Positions 36,605 through 46,645 of a stretch of DNA of 64,000 bases are shown here, in pieces. The notes beneath the pieces are model-generated. The model had not been told where the DNA came from and did no database searches. It worked only from the letters and a program-made list of their open reading frames with translations. A program made the translations under genes and the position numbers. How positions within the stretch are numbered: the first letter of the stretch is position 1; the number at the start of each line of letters is the position of its first letter. Origin of the DNA: Symbiodinium kawagutii (Eukaryota; Sar; Dinophyceae; Suessiales; Symbiodiniaceae); the NCBI GenBank assembly GCA_009767595.1, contig VSDK01013795.1:17022-81021 (forward strand), given 5' to 3'.

Positions 36605-36974
36605 CCAAGTAAAAAAGGGGAAAATGACCGGATTGTTGACTCTTCCATTCTTGTCCATGATTCGTTTGTGCAATTTGCCCATTGCTATGAGCTACCTTAG
36701 GTTCTGCTTTTATATCAGATGAGCCAGAGCATTCTTGCAGCTTTCCTGTACTACCCTTTTTGTTCTGTAAGTTGCTGTCAATCCACTCCACGATGGGATG
36801 ACCGGCGAATTAATGCAGACTGGAAACGATGACTTGACATTTGCTGATTATCTTTGGTTGTTGACCAGGGGTATGGTACTGCAACCCATGGCCTCAGGTT
36901 GTCGTTTGTCACATCACCTTAATCCCCATTGGTTGCTGCTTGGTTATAACTGGCTGGAGCCAGCCGGTGAGTTG

Positions 36975-37085
36975 TGGATTAATTGCTGGGTATTTACTGG
37001 CGGTTGGGAGGGAGCGATCTGAAGCCAGGGGTGCCCATGTAGCCTGTCAAATGGCCTTTACACAAGGAGGCTTCTAACCAAATGC
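36975..37085 (+). repeat. Dispersed repeat, family 3 (copy 1)
   Basis: Shares GGTTGGGAGGGAGCGA, AGCCAGGGGT and CAAATGCTAGT with the copy at 59775-59955. Confidence 0.5.
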
Positions 37086-37360
37086 TAGTTTTTGTTGATC
37101 AGTTGCGCAATGCTGTGCGCGTTTTTGCTTCCCTCTCCTATGCTCGTTAAGTACTTGCTATGACGTCGAAGCAACAGCAGGATTTTCAATGATTGGAGGA
37201 GGGTTGCTATCATTCTCAGATTCCCCTTTAGCTATATACATGTTTCTCATTTGTACCCATCTATAACTTACTGCTGTGTATTTTTGTGGCTTTTCAAGCC
37301 ATGCCAAGTACAGACAACAAGATTGAAGTCATGTCATGTCATGTCATGATGTGTTAACTC

Positions 37361-37540
37361 ATGACATCCTCAGCCAAGAAACCGCAACACTGCCGTGCTG
37401 CCCTGCATCTCTCCCCATGCCGCCCCTGCAACGGCTGGATGAAGCCTTTGGCGTTCGGCCGGGAGGCGCTGCACGCACGTGCCTGGGACCGTGGTGAAGC
37501 CATGGGGAGCCTGCCAATCAGCCGTAAACATAGACAATTC
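37361..37540 (+). CDS. Candidate exon, frame ambiguous
   Basis: Two overlapping frames are GC-biased: one from ATG 37361 with HCRAALHLSPCRPCNGWMKP (three Cys), the other reading PMPPLQRLDEAFGVRPGGAA and ending at a GTGGTG donor. The region is probably coding, but I cannot choose the frame. Confidence 0.35.
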
Positions 37541-38045
37541 TCATCAATTCACCATTTGGAGATGATTTTGTGAAAAAAATGTCATTTCTCAAAATTCGGA
37601 GATATTTTTGTGGAAAACATGGAAACATGGTTGTCTCTCAGTGTCCGTGGTTGTGGACCTAAGTCCTTGGGACTATAGAATGCCATATTGAGTGATATTG
37701 TAGGAAGAGTTGTCAGGTTCAGATGGGGAGCAGGTCCAGGTTCGCTTGCAGATTCCAGCACCGCAAAATTATTGGGTGGCTATGTCCCCAACCAGTCAGG
37801 ATTTGTATTATGCGATGCTTATGGTGAAACACCACCTGTATGGAGCTGCAGATGGCTGCAGCCTTGTACGAACAGCCAGGTCCCTGTGAGTCTTTGGAGC
37901 GTGCTGGTTTTGGAATGTTGGGGCCAGTGTTTCCTTTCTTTCTAGGGCTGGCGGCTGGCGATCTATTTGTGCTCGTGAGTGTTGAAAGATGTAGTTCCAG
38001 AATGTTCCATACCATGAGTCGAGCAAATCCTACGCAAAGGGTCAG

Positions 38046-38138
38046 ACGCCACAGGTTCTTCTCGCCGAAGCCGGGCCCAGGAGTGACCGCCGCGTCCTTC
38101 GCACCTACAAATGGATCCAGTTCAAAGGGCGCGAAGAG
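38046..38138 (+). CDS. Exon, unknown; possible 5' part of the AlkB-like gene
   Basis: Between acceptor gggtcag and a GTGTGC donor, 31 codons read TPQVLLAEAGPRSDRRVLRT then YKWIQFKGREE, both ends in phase 0. It could splice in phase 0 to an acceptor at 38611 or 38632 inside the next ORF, making it the upstream exon of that gene, or belong to a separate gene. Confidence 0.5.
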
Positions 38139-38553
38139 GTGTGCTCCTCAGTGTTCCTCGCTGGGTTCAGCCACTTTCTGCGGGGATCTCTTGCAACGTC
38201 TGAGGGTGAAATTATCTTGATGTTCCCCTTGGCCAGCCTACATAGGACTAGACAACGATTGGCTTCTTCTGTTTCTATGGTTTTGGCAGTAACCTGCAGT
38301 AACTTGGTGGCTATTGAAACTAGCAGCAGTGTCATGTTTTCGGCTACCTGTTGGCTTTGCAATGTCGTTCGTCATCATGCATCAGTCGCTGTCATCCTGT
38401 GTTGTCATGGTTGTTTGTGTTGCTATACTCAGATTTTGTCACACCATTTGTTTGCATGAGATACTGTAGGGGTTATTTGGTCACCCATTTTGTTGCTGCA
38501 TGTGGGTTTCAGCAACGTCTTGAAAACAAAGAGTTTTTTGAGCACCATGGACC

Positions 38554-39363
38554 ATGGAGCACCAATTTCAAGCATCATTGGCGAGGATGCAATACCAACA
38601 TAGTCCAAAGCATTGTGCCATGGACCTGGAGTCCTGTGCTGCCATTCCCTACGAGATGCGATTGGCGCGAGATGGGCACGCTTACAAACAACATGAATTC
38701 CAAGAGCATTACCACCAGTCCTGGCAGGCTTATTGGGAAGAAGCTCAGGTGGTCCCACTCATGAAAGCAGTTCCCAGAGGGTTGAGCTTGAGCGAGGTTG
38801 ACAAGTCCTTGGTGCAGAAGGTGCTTGATGAGCTCATGCCTTATTTCCCGTCCAGAGCAGTGAGGTCCTCCAAGCCCAGTCGCTCAGCAGTGGAGATCGG
38901 TTGGACGTATGAGGCTTCTTCATACGAGCATGGAGTACCTGGAGAACCTTTGGCCAAGTTTCCCAACGTGCGGGACCTTGTTCTTCAGGCGATGAGCCGT
39001 TTGGGTCATCGAGACTTTCCTCTCGATGAGAACCACCTCAACATCAGCTGTCTTCTGTACTCTCCAGGGCAATGCATTCCATGGCATTTTGATAGGAAGC
39101 GCATCTACAAGGGCCCCGTCTTCGGTTGCGTGCTTTTCAACCAATCAGACAGCTCCTTAGAGTTTCACGCTCTGGATCGGCCGGGCAAGAAAGATGGGCG
39201 GCCTGTAAGACGATATGTGGTGCCAGAAAAGGTGGGCTGTTGCTTCCTCCAGGAGGGGGAGGCTCGCTATGATTGGCTGCATGGTGTGCCGAAGCTTTCT
39301 CAGGGTGAGCGTCTTTCAGTGACGTGGCGGTGGTTCCAAGATGATGTGGAGCTGACAGCGTGA
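38554..39363 (+). CDS. AlkB-like Fe(II)/2-oxoglutarate dioxygenase
   Basis: An open frame of 269 codons ends at TGA 39361-39363. It carries the complete AlkB signature: PWHFDR with HxD (H178, D180), DWLHGV with the distal His (H243), and GERLSVTWRW with the RX5R pair (R253, R259) that binds 2-oxoglutarate. AlkB proteins remove alkyl groups from DNA, RNA or protein; the substrate here cannot be told. The N-terminal part has a short motif, DGHAYKQHEFQEHYHQSW then QAYWEEA, of unknown role. The ATG at 38554 is possible, but acceptors at 38611 and 38632 are in phase with an upstream exon at 38046-38138, so residues 1-26 may be intron. The catalytic part lies in one exon, unlike the other oxygenases here. 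Confidence 0.8.
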   Translation: MEHQFQASLARMQYQHSPKHCAMDLESCAAIPYEMRLARDGHAYKQHEFQEHYHQSWQAYWEEAQVVPLMKAVPRGLSLSEVDKSLVQKVLDELMPYFPSRAVRSSKPSRSAVEIGWTYEASSYEHGVPGEPLAKFPNVRDLVLQAMSRLGHRDFPLDENHLNISCLLYSPGQCIPWHFDRKRIYKGPVFGCVLFNQSDSSLEFHALDRPGKKDGRPVRRYVVPEKVGCCFLQEGEARYDWLHGVPKLSQGERLSVTWRWFQDDVELTA

Positions 39364-40675
39364 GCGCTGCGTCATGTGGAGAATCAGGGCGGCATTGCCA
39401 CACCAATGCAGGAGTCCCATGATGCGTCGCTATGACATGAACTGGCCACGGTCAGTGCATGTTTTCAGGGACATGCCAGTTTCACCCTACCATGGTCTGG
39501 CATGTAGCGTTGGAAAAATGTTTTCATTGATCTCAGAAGTCCGTTCCAGAACCCAAACATGTTTCAGAACCCAGTTCTTACGTTCCGTTGTTTGCTCTTT
39601 AGCTGGTGGCTTCAGCAGCTTTAGCAGGCATAGACATACGGATATGTAGGTTGATGAGTCTGAAGTTGTGAAGTTTCTTTGTTCTTTGTTCCGTGTCGTT
39701 GGTAGTTTCAACATGTTTCAACATGTTTTGAAGTTCTGCACATCTTTATGCTCAGGGTGATTTCCCCGGTTCTGTTCAGAAGGCACTGATACCAAGTGTT
39801 ATGCAAGTCTTGGTCCTGATGGGTTGCCCCGTGGTCCACTCCTGAGGTGACGGAGTTCGATGAACAGCACTTTGCGGCGGAGGGGTTGTTTTCCCAAAAT
39901 TCTTCACAAGGTCACAAGGACAGGGGATCAGCATGGGACACCAGGTGACACCAGGGGGTTGGTGAACCCAGCAGCGGAGCTGCAGGCATACAACCTGTGA
40001 GGTTAGGCTTAGAGTTGGCTTCTCAAATTTGCGCCCATGTTGCCAGCATGAGTGCGTAGGGAACTTCAAAGATTTCCGGATATCAAAAAACATGTCAGAA
40101 AGTTGATCAGGGAACTTGTTCATATGTTTGTCCAAGTTACATGTTGATAGTCCATATTGAAAGTATGGCTTTGACAATGCAGATGCCACATATGTTGGAG
40201 GGTCACTTGAAAGCAAACATGAAAAATGCACATTTGATGGGGCTCATGCCAGTGAACAAAAAATATATGTGCTGATAGTAGTGACATCTCTTGTATTTGC
40301 GCTTCAAAGTACCACCAGGCTTTAAAAATGATGAAACATGCTGGCTGGAACCTGATGAATTGTAAACAATGCCAATCTACACATTTATGAACGCTCATTG
40401 GGCAACATGTCAGTTCCAGTGCATCGTTCTCAGCAAGCAAGTAAAGTCGCCAGAAGTGCCAAAATTATTTTTGAATCAGGGTAATTACATGTTATTCAGT
40501 ATGTGTGGGATGCTGTGTTGCGTGGAATGCAGCTAGGACCCCTTTATTCATCCATACCATAGGATACAGGGATGGCATATCAAATGTGGGCTAAGCCCCA
40601 TGAATGTCAAAGATCGATTGAAGGCACAACATCACATTTTGTTAGGAGTGCAGGGGGTTACCCTGAAGTCCGTAC
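39364..40675. other. Spacer between the two AlkB-like genes
   Basis: No coding bias on either strand and no repeats recognised. Confidence 0.4.
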
Positions 40676-43600
40676 ATGTTTTCACTCCTAAGATGGAAAT
40701 TCTGTGATGCAAAAAGTGCTACTTATACCTCAAGACCTGAGCTATCGCCATTCAAAACAACCAGGTTACCAGAGCCATGCCAAACAGAGCCCCAGGAGTA
40801 CCAAGACCGGCTGCGCGCCATCCATTTGCGAAAGGAAGGCTTTGACAAGGTTCAAATTGCCAAGGCAATGGGATATCCACTCGGGGTGACCGTGGTTCAT
40901 CTTGATCATGAGGGCTGTTTTTCCAGCATGTGAAAACTCCGTGAAAGAACCTTAAGCTGTGAAAAAAACCCAGCTGGCCTGCTGTTAGTTGGATCTTTTC
41001 GCAACTTCGCAAGCCACTCACTCTGTTGCGCAGCACTTGCTGGTGCACATCCAACGTGACACGTGGTGTCGCGTCGGATGTCTCAGGCGCTGGGACGATC
41101 AGAGAGATTTGTGACCAAATGGTGGCAGAAGGACGCGCGGTGGAAGACGCCTTCGAAGATCGGTCAAAGCTTTGGGTATGCCCAGATGCCCCAGGCGTAC
41201 ACAAAAGATGGGCCTATAAAATGACCAAACCTCAAGTAAATACGCAAGCCACGCATGGAGTGTTCAGGGTTTTGATGAGGTTGATGTCATGTCTACAATT
41301 GATTTTTGTGGAATTCTTGCCGTTAGAATGTGGATCTGGAGTTGCTTTGTATTAATCCAATCCGGCAACGGGAGGCCGTCCTTTTCTTGCCATTATTGCA
41401 TCGACTTTATTCGACCACGGTGTGAGGTTAATTGTGTCCAAATGGTCCGAAACTGGTAGGATAAGAAGACTTTACTGCCTTACTTGACCCACAGCTAGCT
41501 AAGAATACCATTTGTTGAAACAGCTTCCCTTCGTTCCTTCTTGGTGCATCGCCATAACTCAGCCCTGCCAAGGAGAACAAGGAAATTCCAAGACCCTGGG
41601 GTGTCCATGAGTATTTGACCAAGAACCTGGGGCGAAATGAACATGGCGTTGGCGCTGCCAATGGAGCTCTCATGACCGAAGACTCGGTCAAAGACACCGC
41701 GACCTGGTGGCGAGATGTCGAAGTGAAGCGGAAATTAGTGGATGACCCGGCCATCTATGAAGAGATCCTGCAGAAAACCGAGTGGAGACCTAGCAACTTG
41801 GTGGAATCCCTGAGGGAAAAATATCAAGGCATCTATCTTCACTGGAGCACCCAGGTTTGCAGGTTTGCCTTGAAACGCCATTGATCAACCGCCGTTGCAG
41901 CCAGGCTCCGCAACAGGACTAGTTTCTCAGCAGCCGGTAGGTGAACGTACACGAAATCATTGCAGGACTTTGCAATAGCACAACTTGTTTTCAGAAGCCA
42001 TTGAACTACATTATATCATAGCTGTCCTTAACAACTACAGCTATATCAGTGATATCTGCGAGAACCGGTAGTTACCCTAGTAGTGAACCAATTTAGCAAA
42101 CTAGTAGCGGATGGAAGCATCACCAGTGAGGAGACACTCCAACATTAGCTTGGCGACCACGCAGCGGTTTTTGCCACGACTGTCCATGCCAGGCAATGCC
42201 CGAACCCGTGATTTTGCCACGGGAGCCTATCACCTGAAGTATGACCAGCGTGGAAACATCCGCTGGGAGGGGCATCAGAACGGAAAATACGAAAAGGGCC
42301 TTTCCCCGCTCACGGATGCTCGTCGGCAGTTCAACAATTGCCTTTGTCAGTTAGTCTTTGGGATACTTGCAATGTGGTGAGATTTGCGCATCTCGGCCAT
42401 TTGTTTCTTGATCGGAATGGCTGCTGGTAGAAGTGACATTACTGCCTAACAATGACAATTGTGGTTTTCCCTTGATTCAATCCATTTCAATGCTCCATGT
42501 GTGCTATATTTACCTATCGGGTCATTTTGCAGCATACATGGAGCGCCTATAGGAATTCACAGGCGCCGTTCTTTGATCATGACACACAAAGCATAAGGAC
42601 CAAGTCTTGCAAAAGCTTTTTGCTGAGTATGGCATCGCGGACCGAACCTCTGGCATCATCACCAATTGGTATCCGGATGGGCAAGGGACGCTGGGTTCAC
42701 ACCGTCACGATTGCTGGACAGCCCTGTTTAGTTTTGGGCATGAGCGAATCCTGACGATCGACAACACCCCGCTGCTCATGCAAGATGGAGATCTGTGTAT
42801 TTTGCTGGCATTGTTTTCAAACGTGGAGCCTCTTTCCGCTTTCTTTTGCCCTTCAACCAAACAGAGCTGTTGTGTTTGTGGATTCTGGGAGGATTTTATT
42901 ATATAGTTCCCGACGCTGGCCAGTTTCAGGTCAGCCGCCTTATCACCAGCCAAGGCATCTTCGGAACACAGAGACATGGCGTGCCTTTGATGCCTGAGAT
43001 CACTGAAGGTCGCATTACGCTGGTGGTGTTCTTCTACCCCAACGATATGCAGAAGAAAGGCCGGGCCCCACCACCAATTGCCACTGAGACCCGTTTGACA
43101 AAACCAAAAATGAGGCATTGGGGAGGTAAAGCATCCTCACTATTGTTTGTATTCTTCATGCGAATGGTCATGAAAGCATACGGCGTTCGAGATGGAATCA
43201 TTCTTAAAGTTTAGGTCTGTTTAGCAAGTTGATTGAAAGCACATGCTAAGCTTGATGAATCTCAAACAAAAATTGAGCCTGTAGGAGGTTTAAGCTGTGG
43301 GTTTAGCCCCATAGGTTTGTTTGCCCAGGAGCCCTAGTGTTGGCAACTGTGAGCCAACACCACCACTTGAACATATTCAACAGTAGAACTGCAATGAAAA
43401 CATAGGAGTTTCAATAGCAATCCATAATCAGAGCTTAGCGGCTCAATTTTGTTGTTATTTTGACTGTTGGTGGTCATTAAACATGGTCGCCCGGTAAGCA
43501 TGAATGTTAACGATTCTCAGTTTTATTCGTTCTCATCGGTGACGTATAATTCAGAGACAAAAGGTCAGCGATCGACATGACTATGGCTACAAAATTGCAT

Positions 43601-44083
43601 GTTTGCCATGGCAAACGTATTCACATTTGTTCCTAGTAGACTTGCAGATGTCAGACTAGAGACTGTTATAAATCATGAGCTATGCTATCGTGCTCTGGTG
43701 GTAGTAAAGCCGAGTGATGTGCTTTGTGAATTCTCTTGCAGCCTGTTGTCGGACTGTGTTCTTTCCATCGCATCTCCCAAATGACACTGTAAGCCATGCT
43801 GGCTCATCAGTATCACAAACTATTAACCATTAACCAGCTATTCTTAACCATTGTTATTGGTTGGTTAACTGCCAGTTTCACACATGGGTTTCATTGCTAA
43901 GGCCCTACTTGCGGCCAATGGTCCCAATGTCCTTGAACCTGATGAGCCAACTCCGTGACAGGCATGTGGCAGACCATCACCGATCCGGAGACCATGGCTC
44001 CGTCAGCCCCGCTGGGTCGGATGCTGCACGACCAACATCTCAACCTTCAGAATGAGAAGGACGGCATTCTTCAGCGGTGCTGA
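40676..44083 (+). CDS. Helix-turn-helix plus divergent AlkB-like oxygenase fusion, seven exons
   Basis: Exons 40676-40864, 41087-41139, 41563-41854, 42108-42345, 42605-42796, 42955-43125 and 43962-44083 total 1257 nt (418 aa) with consistent phases; the first intron starts GC, the rest GT. Residues 43-78 form a helix-turn-helix split by intron 1 (RLRAIHLRKEGFDKVQIAK / ALGRSERFVTKWWQK), of the homeodomain-like kind seen in transposases, followed by PRPWGVHEYL. Residues about 150-350 are AlkB-like: EEILQKTEWR, ARRQFNNCL, NWYPDGQGTLGSHRHDCW, LLMQDGDLCIFGTQRHGVP, EGRITLVVFFYP. The metal site reads HRHD (H290-D293) not strict HxD; the distal His is H329; the first Arg is R341 but the second is Phe. 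A DNA- or RNA-directed demethylase is a guess. The start ATG and the 42345/42605 junction are least certain. Confidence 0.75.
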
Positions 44084-44568
44084 ACAACTGGAAAGTCTTG
44101 GTTGGTTGGTTGGGTTGGGTTGGGGTGGGGTTGATTCGCCATTGTATTTTGGGTAAGGTTCATTCATTTCATTCCTTCCGAAGATATCCTTAGATATCAT
44201 CCCAATCGATGCGATGGAATAACATAGTAGAAATAGAGGACCGAACGTCAAGATGTGATGAAGTATAATGAAGTAATCCTGCACAGGGTTCTGCGAATCA
44301 AATGCTGGAAAGTTTGGTCTGTGTCAGGATGTGGAAAACTAGTCGGGTATGTACAGCACAGCACAGGTGAAAGCTGAAGTGTTTAGAGTATGGTATGTCG
44401 CAACCATATTTGGCATTCAGGCCAAAACAACTTGCTGGCAGTACACAGGCTTCCCCATTTCACCTCTCATGATTTACAGTCGACAGTGTGTTTATCTTCT
44501 ACTGTATGTGTTTTTTCATGCCCCGTGGTGGTGCATCATCACCTGGGAAGCCCAACATGTAGCTGTGG

Positions 44569-44650
44569 CCCATCATCCACACAAGCCGCCGCGCAAGGAG
44601 ATGCTGGCGCCACAGTGGGAGAAGGACCCGCGGCGGGTCGCCGCCAAGGG
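44569..44650 (+). CDS. Candidate exon, basic
   Basis: The frame HHPHKPPRKEMLAPQWEKDP then RRVAAK is GC-biased and ends at a GTGCGA donor in phase 2. The sequence from there to 44743 would be a 93-base intron ending in the family 2 terminus CCACCAACCAG; the frame stays open after it for about 40 codons with weak bias. Confidence 0.4.
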
Positions 44651-44677
44651 GTGCGATGGGTTGGAGGAGCAGTCAAC

Positions 44678-44743
44678 AAATGGTTGCTTGGTTGAATCAT
44701 ATTTTTCCTGGGGGTAGTTGAACATAGTTCATCCACCAACCAG
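44678..44743. repeat. Inverted-repeat element, family 2 (copy 5, right part)
   Basis: CAACAAATGGTTGCTTGGTTGA and CATCCACCAACCAG match the family; the left end is not recognisable. Confidence 0.45.
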
Positions 44744-45624
44744 CTTCAGATGCTCAAAAGTCGTTTACCTCCCTCGTTTCCACATCATGATCATTTCAAG
44801 GGATTTGCTACCATTTCTGGGCACGCATTTGGATCAATGGAGTGCGCATGCGAAGTGACTCAGGGATTTTGTAAGCCTCAAGTGAACCGCGGATAACTCG
44901 TCACTGCATGGCTGCATGGGTTTGTTTGTTGTCCAAGTTGCACACTTTACCTCTAAGAAGTTAGAGGTGTCCTCAAAGTGGGTTCGCTAAAAGAGTGTTA
45001 TCCATGAGAAGCGATCATGTGGTGGGATTGCTGATGGTGGGTTAGGGCATGTTAGGGTCTACATTACAGGAACTACGCAATTGAAGCATCAAGAGATCAA
45101 AAAGCACAGGATCAATCGATCTGTGATACCCTGGACACCCAGAATCAGCCCTGATTGATCCTCACCTGTGGTAAACATGTTCCACAGCACGGGGAAAGTA
45201 GACAAGTTGGGGAAGGTAGGGGCTTTGACGGCAGGATGAATTTACGACTAGTATGTGGGGTTTCTGACTCTAGCATTTTAAGCACTGGAATCTACGGCCC
45301 CTATAGATCTTAAGGTGGATCTAGGCCGAGCCTGTACCATGTTGTCCCTTTGAGATTTGTGGGGCGATGAAGCCATCGTTTCCAAGACCATATCGCGGTG
45401 CGTAGGGCACGATGTCTTTGTCGAAGTGCAGGCTTACTGTTATAGAATTGCAAACGCATCTAGCTTGAAAAGTATTGGGACAGGCTGGGACAGGATACCA
45501 ATTCGAGCTCATGAAACCAGCCCAGCTGTTTCGTGCAGCATTCTAAGCATCGCCAGGATGCCTTGCTATTGATGTATACTCTTCAAACCGTAACCGACCA
45601 GGGATACCCAGCACTAACAACCAG

Positions 45625-45844
45625 TGCCCAGCGAGAACAGCATCGCTGCATCGCTGCTTGAGGAGCTGATTGCTCTGCAGAACTTGGGCTTCGCCCACGC
45701 GGACGCCCTGGTTGCGCTGCGCAGCACGCAAGGTGATGCGGACGCAGCCGCTGAGCTGCTGCTGCTCAGTGGTGCTGGCGCGGATCTCGCGGAGGCAGCC
45801 AGGGCATGGCGATGCGTTGCGCTGCGTTGCGCTGGTGGCGGATG
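45625..45844 (+). CDS. Exon encoding a UBA domain
   Basis: From acceptor aaccag to a strong GTGAGT donor, the frame has clear bias. Residues about 9-45 fit a ubiquitin-associated domain: LIALQNLGFAHADALVALRS then TQGDADAAAELLLLSG, with the LxxLGF loop, the central Ala-Leu helix and the closing AAELLL helix. UBA domains bind ubiquitin. The flanking exons were not identified; a GC-rich stretch at 46050-46290 may be one, with two competing frames. It lies just upstream of the pseudouridine synthase gene but I could not link them. Confidence 0.65.
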
Positions 45845-45956
45845 GTGAGTTTGGCTGCTGGAAAGATCTACAAAAAGTCGATCATATGGGTCATATCGGG
45901 CTATATCACCTGTAAATACCTGTAATATGGTATTGCAATGTAATGTATTGTAATGT

Positions 45957-45961
45957 GATGG

Positions 45962-46012
<51 letters not shown>

Positions 46013-46014
46013 CG
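45957..46014 (+). repeat. (GAT)n microsatellite
   Basis: About 18 GAT units in the intron after the UBA exon. Confidence 0.95.
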
Positions 46015-46049
46015 ATGATCCAGTTGAGTTCGCGCGAAATGCCACCGAA

Positions 46050-46290
46050 TATTGAAAACCGCCCCAGCACCCCTGCCAGTTTCAAATGTGGAATCGCTTT
46101 TATCATTTCCGAAAATGCCACATTTCGAGTCGGAGGAAAGGGTTGGAAGGGGTTGGTGGTTGAGGTGCGTCCCGTTCAGGTGGAAAGCCGTCGGCCTGCT
46201 GGGCGTTTCCAGAGGCGACAGCAGGCCGCTGCGAGCACTTCGCCGGGTCGGTGGCCTTGGAGGGCCTTTTGGGCACAGGGAGCCATGGAT
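46050..46290 (+). CDS. Candidate exon, frame ambiguous
   Basis: GC-rich with two long overlapping frames: one reads EVRPVQVESRRPAGRFQRRQ, the other VPFRWKAVGLLGVSRGDSRP. Coding is likely but the frame and borders are unresolved. Confidence 0.3.
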
Positions 46291-46645
46291 TTGTGAAAGA
46301 TCAAAACTCTAAAGGAAGGACTTGATCCTGGTGATGAGATGTGATGTTTGGATATATGTTACTGTGTATGTGTTAGATTGTGTTGGCATGCTGTGATGCT
46401 TTCAACTTCGAGTTGTTCCGTCCACTTTGCACTCTTCAGTTTGCTTGATGTTCATTGAAACCGACCAGTTCTACAGTCAGAAGAGGGGTAATGAAGACTG
46501 GTTTTCAATGCTAGCTGGTTTCTCATTGCGTGTTGGTTGAGTTATTGTGGGCTCATGAATCTTCAATTGTCCACCAGTTGTTGGTTGATCGCGTTTTTCC
46601 CCACCATGTTTTCAAACACGATGCTTGTGCTTAGCACACTGGGGC

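Noticed and set aside
40793..41139. Helix-turn-helix as evidence of an insertion sequence
   Set aside because: No transposase catalytic residues or terminal repeats follow, and the frame continues through phased introns into the AlkB-like domain.
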